64,000 nt of DNA from Methanocorpusculum sp. (lineage in GTDB: Archaea; Halobacteriota; Methanomicrobia; Methanomicrobiales; Methanocorpusculaceae). The notes under the pieces are model-generated. The model was not told the DNA's origin and searched no databases. It saw only the letters and a program-made list of their open reading frames with translations. Of this stretch, positions 9,145 through 17,542 are shown one piece after another. The position numbers and the translations under genes are program-made. The stretch covers positions 1 to 64,000 of the forward strand of contig JAFOFB010000001.1 in assembly GCA_017387505.1 (NCBI GenBank). The letters run 5' to 3'. Each line of letters starts with the position of its first letter. The first letter of the stretch is position 1.

Positions 9145-10193
9145 TTCAGCTCACTAAAATCAAATGGAGGATACAGAACACCTTTTTCTGTAATAATTCC
9201 GCTTACAAGCTCGAGAGGAGTTGCATCGAATGCGTAGTTAATCACAGGAACATTATCCGGGACAGTGGTCTTTCCAAAGAGATTTGCAACCTCGGCTCTT
9301 CCGCGTTCTTCTACTACAACATCCTTCATCTCTGCCTCGAAGTCGAAGGTGGAAACAGGTGCTGCTACATAGAATGGAATGTTGTGATGCTTTGCGCATA
9401 TTGCGTGCATGTAAGTTCCAATCTTGTTAAAGACTCCGTCTTTTGTGATTCTGTCAGCGCCAACTACAACTGCATCGATTTTTCCCTGCTGCATCAAGTA
9501 TGCGGCTTCTGAATCAATAATGGTCGTTACCGGAATCTTGTCGCGGGCAAGTTCGAAAGCTGTAAGTCTTGAGCCCTGAAGAAGAGGTCTTGTCTCACAG
9601 GAGATAACAGAGATGTTCTTTCCCATCTTCCATGCCGAGCGGACAACTCCTAAAGCTGTACCCCAGGAAGAGCAGGCGAGAGCTCCTGCGTTGCAGTGGG
9701 TTAAGACAGTTCCAATCTGCGGAAGAAGTTTGGCTCCGTTTCTTCCAAGCTCCTGGCAGATTTTAGTGTCGTCCTCTGCAATCTTCTTTGCCGCAAAGAG
9801 ACCCATAATCTTTGCCATCTCAGGCGGAAGATTTTCCATGCTCATCAGGACTTTTTTAACGCCCCAGGAAAGATTCACAGCAGTTGGTCTGGTGCCGATT
9901 AATTCCGCCGCATCTGCTGCAACAGTTTCTTCGAATTCAACATCTGATTCGCAGGAACGGGCAGAAAGAGCAATACCGAAAGCTCCGGCAACTCCAAGAG
10001 CAGGTGCTCCGCGGATTGCAAGTCTCTTAATTGCATCAGCTAATGCATTGATGGTTCTGATTTCGAGGACTTTATACTCGGTCGGCAGAAGGGTCTGATC
10101 AACAGCCATGATGCAGCTCTGCTCATCATCCCACCAGATGGTCTTTTCTTCAGAGATTACAGGCTTTTTGCCGTTGGTTCTTTTTTGTACCAT
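9141..10193 (-). CDS. mtnA: S-methyl-5-thioribose-1-phosphate isomerase
   Basis: Aldose-ketose isomerase converting 5-methylthioribose 1-phosphate (or the 5-deoxyribose analogue) to the ribulose form in methionine/deoxyribose salvage. Seen: 350 aa, IRGAPALGVAGAFG near the N-terminus, the catalytic cysteine in THCNAGALA, the catalytic aspartate in VVGADRI, and the eIF2B-type C-terminus YAFDATPLELV...GVLYPP. The start shares TAATG with the HdrA-like stop and has GGTGA 8 nt upstream. The deaminase and phosphorylase that feed it are at 24.3-26.3 kb. It is distinguished from eIF2B-type relatives by the Cys/Asp pair. Confidence 0.9.
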   Translation of the reverse strand: MVQKRTNGKKPVISEEKTIWWDDEQSCIMAVDQTLLPTEYKVLEIRTINALADAIKRLAIRGAPALGVAGAFGIALSARSCESDVEFEETVAADAAELIGTRPTAVNLSWGVKKVLMSMENLPPEMAKIMGLFAAKKIAEDDTKICQELGRNGAKLLPQIGTVLTHCNAGALACSSWGTALGVVRSAWKMGKNISVISCETRPLLQGSRLTAFELARDKIPVTTIIDSEAAYLMQQGKIDAVVVGADRITKDGVFNKIGTYMHAICAKHHNIPFYVAAPVSTFDFEAEMKDVVVEERGRAEVANLFGKTTVPDNVPVINYAFDATPLELVSGIITEKGVLYPPFDFSELK

Positions 10194-11473
10194 TATTCAC
10201 CACGCTCCACAGTACAGAGGAATGCCTTTGCGGCAGCAGAACCGCCGGAAACAACAGAGTCCGGGATGTCCTTTGGTGCAAGGGCAGTTCCTGCGATGAA
10301 GATTCCAGGAACTCCGCTTACAGCCGGTGAGAACGGGTCGTCAGCTTTGATGAATGAACTTTCGTCCATCTTAATTCCAAGAGAGGTTGCAAGACGTACT
10401 GTGTCAGGCTCTGGAGACATTCCAACAGATAATACAACTAAGTCTGCTTCGAGGTTTACAAACTCGCCGGTCTCGGTGTTTTCGATAGGGATGATAAGAC
10501 TGTCCCTGGATTTCTGAACCTCTCCTGCGAATGCTCTGATGAAAGTAACACCCATGTTTTTGGCACGCTCGAAGTACTCTTCGTATCCTTTTCCGTATGC
10601 TCTTACGTCATTGTAGAGGATTGACACTTCACAGTCCGGGTAGTGTTCCTTAATCAGCATTGCATTTTTCATCGCATACATGCAGCAGACACAGGAACAG
10701 TGGTTTCTCTTGAGGACTGCATCACGGGATCCTACACACTGGACAAAGACAACGCTCTTCGGGCTCTCACCGTTGGAGAGTTTTCTAAGCTCTCCTTTAG
10801 TCGGTCCTCCTGCGTTAATCATTCTCTCGAACTCAAGGCTGGTTATGACATCAGCGTACCGAAGGTATCCGAACTGTGACTTTTTCTGTGCATCGAATAG
10901 TGTGTATCCTGTTGCAATAATAACCGAGGCGGCTTCGATTTCGATGCTTTGGACTTTGTCTTCGGTTACTTTGAGGACTGCATTTTTACCGCATTCGTCA
11001 AAGCAGAGACCGCAGTCAATGCAGTGGAATGCATCGCGGACAACCAGGTTCGGGACTGCCTGTGCGTGCGGTTTGTAGATGGCTTTTCTGACACCAAGAC
11101 CTGCATCGAATTTGTTATAGACTTCAACGGGACAAACTTCGATACAGACACCGCATCCGGTACAGTCTGCTTCGTTTACATATCTCGGGTATTTAGTGAC
11201 TGTGACGGTGAAATTCCCGGCAGTTCCTTCAATCTTTTCGACTTCGGCCAAGGTCAGGATTGTAATATTTGGATGGCGGGAGACCTCTGCCATTTTAGGC
11301 GATAAGATACACATGGAACAGTCGTTTGTCGGGAAAGTTTTGTCGAGCATTGCCATGTGTCCCCCAATCGACGGCTCACGCTCTATGATGTATGCATGTA
11401 CTCCGTGATTTGCAAGGTCCATTGCAGCCTGGATTCCGGCAACGCCTCCTCCAATGATTACGGCATTACTCAT
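10193..11473 (-). CDS. HdrA-like FAD/iron-sulfur protein (short form)
   Basis: Flavoprotein related to heterodisulfide reductase subunit A. Seen: FAD-binding IIGGGVAGIQAAMDLA at the N-terminus, the HdrA segment PTNDCSMCILSPKM, a full 4Fe-4S motif CTGCGVCIEVCP, a second site CIDCGLCFDECG, the HdrA cysteine block CVGSRD...CSCVCCMYAMKNAM, and an FAD-type C-terminus GIFIAGTALAPKDI. At 426 aa it lacks the extra N-terminal and C-terminal ferredoxin domains of canonical HdrA (about 650 aa), and no HdrB, HdrC or MvhD is adjacent. The start at 11473 (AGGTATCTCC ahead) overlaps the upstream gene by 8 nt. Role unknown; probably electron transfer. Confidence 0.8.
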   Translation of the reverse strand: MSNAVIIGGGVAGIQAAMDLANHGVHAYIIEREPSIGGHMAMLDKTFPTNDCSMCILSPKMAEVSRHPNITILTLAEVEKIEGTAGNFTVTVTKYPRYVNEADCTGCGVCIEVCPVEVYNKFDAGLGVRKAIYKPHAQAVPNLVVRDAFHCIDCGLCFDECGKNAVLKVTEDKVQSIEIEAASVIIATGYTLFDAQKKSQFGYLRYADVITSLEFERMINAGGPTKGELRKLSNGESPKSVVFVQCVGSRDAVLKRNHCSCVCCMYAMKNAMLIKEHYPDCEVSILYNDVRAYGKGYEEYFERAKNMGVTFIRAFAGEVQKSRDSLIIPIENTETGEFVNLEADLVVLSVGMSPEPDTVRLATSLGIKMDESSFIKADDPFSPAVSGVPGIFIAGTALAPKDIPDSVVSGGSAAAKAFLCTVERGE

Positions 11474-11960
11474 GGAGATACCTCTGACCGACTCCAACAT
11501 AGGTCTCTGCATTTATGATGTTTGCCTGGACTTCTTCTTCGGTCAGTTCGCGGACAACTTTTCCTGGAACTCCCATGACAAGTGAACGCGGAGGTATTTC
11601 TTTTCTCTCTGAGACAAGAGCACCTGCTGCGATTAAAGAGCCCTCACCGATTTTTGCATCGTTTAAGACGATTGCTCCCATTCCAATTAAGCAGTTGTCT
11701 TCGATTTTTGCTCCGTGGATGATTGCCCCGTGTCCGATGGAGACGTTTTTGCCGATGACTACAGGTTTTCCAACGCTTTCGTGGATTACTGCGTTATCCT
11801 GTACGTTTGAACCGTCTCCAATGGTAATTGAGTCCATGTCTGCACGAAGTACTGCACCAAAGAGGATTGTTACGTTGTTTCCAAGGTTTACATCTCCTGC
11901 GAGGGTTGCATTTGGTGCAACATAGGTCTCACTTCCAATTGTTCTTCCGCCAAAGTCCAT
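11466..11960 (-). CDS. Gamma-carbonic anhydrase family protein
   Basis: Left-handed beta-helix protein of the Cam/CamH family, which hydrates CO2 to bicarbonate as a trimer with a metal held by three histidines. Seen: 164 aa of hexapeptide repeats and the three expected His ligands in AVIHESVG and GHGAIIHG. It lacks the acidic loop of Methanosarcina Cam, so it is CamH-like; some relatives are acyltransferase-like instead. First gene of a four-gene operon. A box A-like ATATATTA lies unusually close to the ATG, and a perfect ACTGATATCAGT palindrome follows (11983-11994). Confidence 0.8.
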   Translation of the reverse strand: MDFGGRTIGSETYVAPNATLAGDVNLGNNVTILFGAVLRADMDSITIGDGSNVQDNAVIHESVGKPVVIGKNVSIGHGAIIHGAKIEDNCLIGMGAIVLNDAKIGEGSLIAAGALVSERKEIPPRSLVMGVPGKVVRELTEEEVQANIINAETYVGVGQRYLHE

Positions 11961-11982
11961 ATTAATAATATATTTGAACTAT

Positions 11983-11994
11983 ACTGATATCAGT
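11983..11994. promoter_or_regulatory. Perfect 12-bp palindrome in the gamma-CA promoter region
   Basis: ACTGATATCAGT, about 25-35 nt upstream of the gamma-carbonic anhydrase ATG, at or just upstream of where box A is expected. It could be an operator for the four-gene operon; only one copy is seen here. Confidence 0.3.
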
Positions 11995-12005
11995 GTTTCC
12001 TGAGG

Positions 12006-12707
12006 TCAGTGGGTGTGGAGGGGAAAATACGGACACTCTGTTTTCAGGCACTCGGTATTTTCCATGTAATGCCTGCATGATATCCTATCCGAAACGTACA
12101 GAGGTTTTCCAAGTTCTCTTCCGCAAAAATCAGCTGCAGTAATAATCGATGTGTACGAATCACGCTTACAGCATCTTGGACCGCCAAGCCTTGATACTGC
12201 ATCGAGACAGCATGAAGTCATACGGTTTGAAAGAGCCCATGATTCCTTTGACATCGGAGTTGCTTTCAGAACAACGGATAAGAAAATGCCTGCCGAAACA
12301 GCAGCCCCGCAGCATCCGGCCATGCCGCAGAAACCTCCAGGTACTTTCTTTCCTCTGGAAATTACAGCATTCAAAGCATTTTCCAAATCAAGTCAGCCAT
12401 ATGTATTGCTGTATGCACAAAGAAGAGATGCTCCTACTATGAAATGATGCTCGGGACCGTGCATGTGGACAAATGAAGAAGCCATTATCTGTTCTGCGAT
12501 TTCGAGAGGGTTCTTCGAAGTGGATGCAAGAACCACAGAACGTACAACACCTTCAGCCGGGGATGCATGACACTCGTCACAGACATAATGCCCGTTTTCG
12601 CAAACCGCATGTCCCTCAAAACTCCGGCCGCAAATCTCACAGCGCATCATCTTTGGAGATTCCAGATATTTAAGCGGAGCCTGGCAGAGAATACAGGAAT
12701 CACTCAC
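12006..12707 (-). pseudogene. DUF5714-like protein gene, interrupted by in-frame TGA
   Basis: One reading frame of 234 codons carries a single stop, TGA at 12393-12395, between GASLLCAYSNTYG and LDLENALNAVIS. Both sides look like one conserved protein: an N-terminal zinc pair CILC...CEIC, then CENGHYVCDECH, a HHF segment, and after the stop VPGGFCGMAGCCGAAVSAGI and GGPRCCKRDSY, which I recall from the DUF5714 family. The GTG at 12707 is chosen as start since GAGGG precedes it and it overlaps the upstream stop (GTGAGTGA). Either a recent nonsense mutation, a sequencing error, or readthrough; the 3' half could restart at TTG 12386 but has no clear ribosome site. Confidence 0.65.
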
Positions 12708-13026
12708 AGCCGCATCCCTCGATACAACAGCATCCGCAGTGTTTGGGTTCAATGATTCCGTCAGGGACTGACAAAATCTGCTTTATCTCATCGTTTAACG
12801 GATATCGTCCTGTAATCATCGGGAAATTATTGACCAGAGTAATTGGCAGAATCATCTCTCCTTTCTGCTCCACAAGGTGAAGAACTGACGAAGCGCAACA
12901 CTCTGAAATTTTCATCCGTGAAACATCAAAACCCGCATCCTTCAGTTTCAAAAGAACTGAAGATACACGTATCTCATCAGGGGAACTTATCGGATTTTTG
13001 TGGTCAACAATTAACAGGCTCTTCAT
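12700..13026 (-). CDS. ArsD-like thioredoxin-fold protein with Cys-rich tail
   Basis: 108-aa protein. Seen: a second half (LVEQKGEMILPITLVNNFPMITGRYPLNDEIKQIL) that follows the ArsD/thioredoxin-fold pattern of 'LP-x-LV...GRYP...EI', a CC pair in SECCASS, and a cysteine tail CGCCCIEGCGC. It lacks the N-terminal CC-TGVCGP of true arsenic chaperone ArsD, so metalloid binding is only a possibility. It overlaps the start of the DUF5714 gene by 8 nt, so the two cysteine-rich proteins are made together. Confidence 0.55.
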   Translation of the reverse strand: MKSLLIVDHKNPISSPDEIRVSSVLLKLKDAGFDVSRMKISECCASSVLHLVEQKGEMILPITLVNNFPMITGRYPLNDEIKQILSVPDGIIEPKHCGCCCIEGCGCE

Positions 13027-13107
13027 AGAGAAGTGTTTCGTTCACTAGTAAATAGCACTTTCCTTCCGCTCAATTCATCTCTTAATAGAACCTATATGTA
13101 TAGCATA

Positions 13108-13674
13108 ATGCACCTCTTAACCGAAGAAGAAGGAAAGCTTGCCCTGCAGGCAGCTCGTGCATTCGCTGAATCTGCAGTAAAACACGAAGAAGTAAAAGAC
13201 ATTGAACTCCCAAAAATCTTTAACGAAGAACGCGGAGTCTTTGTAACACTCACAGACGGAGGCGAACTTCGCGGATGTATCGGATTCCCGTATCCTACAG
13301 CACCGCTTGGAGAAGTTCTGCGTGAAGCAGCTGTTGCCGCAGCTCTCCGCGACCCCAGATTCTACCCGGTACGAGAAGAAGAACTTGAAAGCATCCGCTT
13401 TGAAGTAACCGTTCTCACTGAACCTGAAATTCTCGAATGCCCGGCAGAAGAACGTCCTAAGCACATCGAAATCGGACGCCACGGACTGATAGCTTCCCTT
13501 GGAAGCCGTTCCGGACTTCTTCTTCCTCAGGTTGCAGAGGAATACAACTGGGACGCTGAAGAGTTCCTTAGTCAGACCTGCGTAAAAGCCGGTCTCTACC
13601 ACAAATCCTGGATGGAAGATGATGACTGCATCATCAAAACTTTCGAAGGACAGATATTTACCGAGACGATATAA
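13108..13674 (+). CDS. AMMECR1 domain protein
   Basis: 188-aa member of the AMMECR1 family, conserved from archaea to humans; molecular function not established. Seen: the invariant LRGCIG motif (GGELRGCIGFP) near residue 55-60, followed by FPVREEELESIRFEVTVLTEPE and GLLLPQVAEEYNWDAEEFL, the usual family blocks. The ATG at 13108 matches the family N-terminus; the longer frame from 13033 reads through promoter sequence. It ends immediately before tgtA, so it is co-transcribed with the archaeosine genes. Confidence 0.9.
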   Translation: MHLLTEEEGKLALQAARAFAESAVKHEEVKDIELPKIFNEERGVFVTLTDGGELRGCIGFPYPTAPLGEVLREAAVAAALRDPRFYPVREEELESIRFEVTVLTEPEILECPAEERPKHIEIGRHGLIASLGSRSGLLLPQVAEEYNWDAEEFLSQTCVKAGLYHKSWMEDDDCIIKTFEGQIFTETI

Positions 13675-15123
13675 ATGGCAGTAACATTTGAAGTAATCCA
13701 CAAAGACATTGCAGGAAGAGTTGGAAAACTCAAAGCCGGAGACAAGATGATGAGAACTCCGGGACTTCTCCCTGTCGTAAACCCGCACCTTCAGATTATC
13801 CCGCCTTCTGAAATGAAAAAGATGGGTGTTGAAGGAATCATCACCAATGCCTACATCTTCTCGAAGAGCAAGGAGTTTAGAGAGCAGGCGGAAACACGCG
13901 GTCTCCATGATGTTTTAGACTTCGACGGTCTCATTATGACAGATTCCGGCTCTTTCCAGATGTCTGTTTACGGAAGCGTTGACATCACAAACGAGCAGAC
14001 CTTAGCTTTCCAGAAACAGATTGGAAGCAACATCTGGGTTCCGTTAGATATCCCAACCCACCCGGATACCGAGCGCGAAGAGGTTATCCGCCAGATGGAG
14101 ATTACCTTCGAACGCATGAAGGAGGCAAAGGAAATCTTCGGAGACGATGCACCAATCTCAGGACCTGTTCAGGGTGCAGTCTTTGGGGACTTAAGAGAAC
14201 AGGCAGGCAGAAGAGTTTCTGAGATGGGCTTTACCTACTGCCCGGTTGGAGCGGTCGTTCCTTTAATGGAAGCATACAGATACCGCGAGCTCGTTGATGT
14301 CATCATCGATGCCAAAAAAGGTCTGTCCCCGGGAGCCTGTGTTCACTTATTCGGAGCAGGACACCCGTCCATGTTTGCTTTAGCTGTTGCCTGCGGTTGT
14401 GATATCTTCGACTCTGCGGCATACGCACTCTACGCAAAGGAAGGACGCTACATTACCCCGTCTGGAACACTCAAACTCGATGAGATGAGTGAACTTCCAT
14501 GTGCATGTCCGGTCTGCCGTTCACACACAGTAGAAGAGCTCAAGAAATCCCCGGATAAGCAGAAGCTCTTAGCATACCACAACTTAGCTGTCACCATGGC
14601 AGAGATTTCCCGCGTCAGAGCTGCTGTACAGGATGGAACTCTCTTCGAGTTAGTCGACGAGCGCTGCCGTTCCCACCCGAGACTTTACGATGGATACAAG
14701 AGACTTCTTGAGAGAATCGATGAGGTTGCAAAGTTCGACAGAGCAAGCAAACGCCGTTTCTTCTGCCGCGGAAATGAATCATGCTTAAGACCTGAGGTCT
14801 CAAACTACCACAAGATGATTGCAAGAATCACTTTAGGCCCTGAGGTCTTAATCTCTGCAGGCGGACCTGAACCGTCCAGATTCGAGGAAGTCATCGACTT
14901 CAAGCCGCCGTTTGGCCCGCTTCCGTACGAACTTGCAGAGACTTTCCCGGCAGGTCAGGCTGAAATTCCGCCGACATGGGATGAGTATATGGTTGAGTAC
15001 GGTATCCGCGGATTAAAGTCTCTTCTCGAAACAAACCCGGAGACCAAGGTTACCATCTCCACAACTCCGAAGTGGGAAGCTGTCTTCCGCGAGGCTTTCC
15101 CGGATGCTGAGGTCATTGTATGA
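13675..15123 (+). CDS. tgtA: tRNA-guanine(15) transglycosylase
   Basis: Replaces guanine 15 in the D-loop of archaeal tRNAs with preQ0, the first tRNA-level step to archaeosine. Seen: 482 aa, the TGT catalytic region DGLIMTDSGSFQMS with the general-acid Asp, the substrate loop DAPISGPVQGAVFGDLRE, the nucleophile segment HLFGAGHPSMFALAVACGCDIFDSAAYALYA, and the zinc site CACPVCRSHT...H. The C-terminal part extends beyond the catalytic domain, but the PUA domain itself is on the next gene. Its stop overlaps the arcS start by 4 nt. Confidence 0.95.
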   Translation: MAVTFEVIHKDIAGRVGKLKAGDKMMRTPGLLPVVNPHLQIIPPSEMKKMGVEGIITNAYIFSKSKEFREQAETRGLHDVLDFDGLIMTDSGSFQMSVYGSVDITNEQTLAFQKQIGSNIWVPLDIPTHPDTEREEVIRQMEITFERMKEAKEIFGDDAPISGPVQGAVFGDLREQAGRRVSEMGFTYCPVGAVVPLMEAYRYRELVDVIIDAKKGLSPGACVHLFGAGHPSMFALAVACGCDIFDSAAYALYAKEGRYITPSGTLKLDEMSELPCACPVCRSHTVEELKKSPDKQKLLAYHNLAVTMAEISRVRAAVQDGTLFELVDERCRSHPRLYDGYKRLLERIDEVAKFDRASKRRFFCRGNESCLRPEVSNYHKMIARITLGPEVLISAGGPEPSRFEEVIDFKPPFGPLPYELAETFPAGQAEIPPTWDEYMVEYGIRGLKSLLETNPETKVTISTTPKWEAVFREAFPDAEVIV

Positions 15124-16742
15124 GTGTGTTTGATGTCAGAAAGCGTGACGGATTAGCACGTATTGGTATGCTTAAAAATGGAGAGACCGTTCTCTCCACT
15201 CCTGCGGTATGCGATATGCAGGAGCTTTTCCCGTCCCTTGGTGAACGCGGGTTTACCAACCTTCCGCTTTCTGCAGGTGTTTCCGATGCAGAAGCATTCT
15301 TTGAGGCAGGAGTCGAGCCGTCTGCTGTTCACCCGAACGCGGAGGCCGCAGATGATGCAGGAGTGTATCTTTTCGCTAACTGGAACAACACCTTAACTGA
15401 TTCCAGAAGATACATTGAGTATTTAGAAAAGCTCTACGCAAAAATCAGACCGGATGCCGCACGCTATGCTCCGGCTTCTGCTCTTCCGTCCAATGTTGCA
15501 TCTCTTATCTACTGCGGTTTCGATCTCTTTGATTACACAGCAGTTGACCTCTGCACTATTCAGGGTAAGTTCTGTACAACCGAGGGCGAGTTTGAAGCAG
15601 ACTACATGGAGAAGGGAATCTGCGGGTGCGAAGGATGCAGAGCAGGGGATTTAAAGCTTCACAATCGCTTAGCGTTAGAGCGCGAAATCGCAAATGCACG
15701 CCTCTGGATTGAGAGAGGACAGATTCGCGAGTACATGGAAATGAGATGCAGAATGCAGCCTGAACAGGTCGAAATCTTAAGACGCCTTGACAGAACCAAT
15801 GCATTCGATGGTCTCTATCCGGCTGTTCGAAGCTCCCGCTTCCGTGCAAATGCCGGAGAATCTATGTTCCGCCGCGAGATTGCTCTCTTCGAGGAGAGAC
15901 TTGTCTCACGCTATGTTCCGCCAAGATCTGATATCTGTGTTCTCTTACCATGTGCGTCAAGAAAACCGTACTCGCTTTCCCGCTCTCACCAGATGTTTAT
16001 GAGAGTTGTTGATTCCCGTGCACACGAGGTAATCGTGACCTCTCCCTTAGGAGTTGTTCCGCGTGAGTTAGAGCTTGTGTATCCTGCAGGACACTATGAT
16101 GTTCCGGTTACCGGATACTGGGACTTAGAAGAGCAGGAGCTCTTAACCGGATTCCTTACAGCATATCTCGAGAAGCACAAGTACGAGAGAATCCTCTGCC
16201 ACCTGGAAGGAGGAGCAAAGGCTGTTGCTTTAGAGGCGGCAAAGAGAGCGGGTGTTACTTTAGAGATTACCTGTAATGACGACCGCCCGCTTTCACAGGA
16301 ATCTCTTCGTGCATTGAATGCGGCACTCGAAGGCTCCCGTAAGGTCAAGAATGATTTCATCCACGGAACTATGCTTTTCCAGTTCGGAGAGGATGTCGAT
16401 ACCAAAGGCCTTGTTGTTAAAGGACGCTATCCGCAGGTGAAGGCTCTCTTAAAGAAGACCCAGCTCTTTACAACCGACCCGACAACCGGATTCATTCGCC
16501 CGACACATGAAGGATGGGCACGCATCAAAGGATACCGCGTAAAAATCAGTGAGGGATTCATTCCTCAGGGTGATGTATTAGCTCCGGGTGTTGCAGACTG
16601 TGATCCAAGAATCCGTGAAGGAGATGAGGTATTAGTCGAAGGAGACGGATATCTCGCAACAGGAAAAGCAGCCATGGGCGCTCAGGAGATGCTTTCTTCG
16701 AAAAGAGGCGTTGCTGTGAAGGTTCGAAAGACGAGGAAGTAA
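15120..16742 (+). CDS. arcS: Archaeosine synthase (ArcS)
   Basis: Converts preQ0 at tRNA position 15 toward archaeosine. Seen: 540 aa with a degenerate TGT-like N-terminal half (zinc ligands CGCEGC), the ArcS signature PC-x3-KPY-x2-S-x2-H, present here as PCASRKPYSLSRSH near residue 277, and a C-terminal PUA RNA-binding domain (about residues 460-540, IRPTHEGWARI...VLAPGVADCDPRIREGDEVLV). Overlap with tgtA means the two successive pathway enzymes are coupled. A short T-run follows the stop. Confidence 0.93.
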   Translation: MSVFDVRKRDGLARIGMLKNGETVLSTPAVCDMQELFPSLGERGFTNLPLSAGVSDAEAFFEAGVEPSAVHPNAEAADDAGVYLFANWNNTLTDSRRYIEYLEKLYAKIRPDAARYAPASALPSNVASLIYCGFDLFDYTAVDLCTIQGKFCTTEGEFEADYMEKGICGCEGCRAGDLKLHNRLALEREIANARLWIERGQIREYMEMRCRMQPEQVEILRRLDRTNAFDGLYPAVRSSRFRANAGESMFRREIALFEERLVSRYVPPRSDICVLLPCASRKPYSLSRSHQMFMRVVDSRAHEVIVTSPLGVVPRELELVYPAGHYDVPVTGYWDLEEQELLTGFLTAYLEKHKYERILCHLEGGAKAVALEAAKRAGVTLEITCNDDRPLSQESLRALNAALEGSRKVKNDFIHGTMLFQFGEDVDTKGLVVKGRYPQVKALLKKTQLFTTDPTTGFIRPTHEGWARIKGYRVKISEGFIPQGDVLAPGVADCDPRIREGDEVLVEGDGYLATGKAAMGAQEMLSSKRGVAVKVRKTRK

Positions 16743-16795
16743 TTCCTCTCTTTTTGACAACGCTCTTATACTTATAACTCACATTTATAAACACT

Positions 16796-16869
16796 GCACC
16801 TGTAGGGTAGTCAGGATATCCTAAGGGCCTCCGGAGCCTTTGACTCGGGTTCAAATCCCGACAGGTGCG
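16796..16869 (+). tRNA. tRNA-Arg (anticodon CCG)
   Basis: 74-nt cloverleaf without intron. Acceptor stem GCACCTG/CAGGTGC pairs perfectly; anticodon stem AGGGC/GCCTT (one G-T) closes the 7-nt loop CTCCGGA with anticodon CCG, reading CGG; T arm TCGGG-TTCAAAT-CCCGA; discriminator G; no encoded CCA. A TATA-like stretch (TCTTATACTTATAA) lies about 25 nt upstream. The 3' end is overlapped by the antisense HAD gene. Confidence 0.93.
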
Positions 16870-17510
16870 TTGAGCTTTTTTCCAAAAACGATTTCCAGAA
16901 TATCTTCTGGTGATTCTGCAAAGCACTCGCGGTCTTTATCCTCCCATGAGCCGTACCATGCATGAACTGCCTTAATTCCGCAGGCGCGAGGTGCTCTTAC
17001 ATCATTTTTCAGACTGTCCCCAACCATCAAAACCTCGTCTGCATTCATTCCAAGGAAATCCAAAACATGCTGGAATGCTTCAGGCGCAGGTTTAATTTCC
17101 GGGAAAGACTCACGGACAAAAACAGCATCGAAGAAGTTATCAAGACCCATTAATGAAAGTCTTGGATAGACCGAGTGTCCATCCGAGTTTGAGAGAATTA
17201 CAAGACGAATGCCTGCATCCTTTAATTTCTGCAGTACTTCCTTTATCCCGTCAAACTCACGAAGGCATAATAGTTCAAGTTTATAGTACAGATAAAATGC
17301 CTCAGCGGCAATTTTTTCATCACCGAAATATTCTCTGAACTCAGCAGGCATACTTGGCCTGTCACGGTTTAGAGGAGTAAAATGCAGGTTGTACTCTGTT
17401 CCAAAGAAAAGAGATACTGCATCCGCCGCCGCTTGTGCTGCCGCGTGAAGGCTGTGCAGTGTATTATCCATATCGAATATAACAGCACCTGGGACGGATG
17501 AGTGTGTCAT
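16851..17510 (-). CDS. HAD-superfamily phosphatase
   Basis: Hydrolase with the four HAD motifs visible: nucleophile DMDNT (residues about 11-15), SNSDG with the phosphate-binding Ser, the Lys in EIKPAPEAF, and the acidic GDSLKNDV. 219 aa with a helical cap between motifs I and II. Substrate unknown; phosphoglycolate-type phosphatases and pyrimidine nucleotidases have this layout. Its last codons (APVGI) are read from the complement of the tRNA-Arg 3' end, a 19-nt antisense overlap. Confidence 0.85.
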   Translation of the reverse strand: MTHSSVPGAVIFDMDNTLHSLHAAAQAAADAVSLFFGTEYNLHFTPLNRDRPSMPAEFREYFGDEKIAAEAFYLYYKLELLCLREFDGIKEVLQKLKDAGIRLVILSNSDGHSVYPRLSLMGLDNFFDAVFVRESFPEIKPAPEAFQHVLDFLGMNADEVLMVGDSLKNDVRAPRACGIKAVHAWYGSWEDKDRECFAESPEDILEIVFGKKLNAPVGI

Positions 17511-17542
17511 TATATGTTATTTGAACAGACTGGAATATGATT

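Noticed and set aside
12393-12395. Selenocysteine or pyrrolysine insertion
   Set aside because: The codon is TGA, not the pyrrolysine TAG; selenoproteins are known from Methanococcales and not expected in this order; no SECIS-like hairpin was recognised.
16743-16795. A cobalamin or other riboswitch upstream of the transporter or tRNA
   Set aside because: No conserved riboswitch core is recognisable, and archaeal leaders here are too short.
16796-16869. tRNA-Arg as an integration site
   Set aside because: No integrase, repeat or foreign-looking DNA flanks it; the downstream HAD gene looks native.
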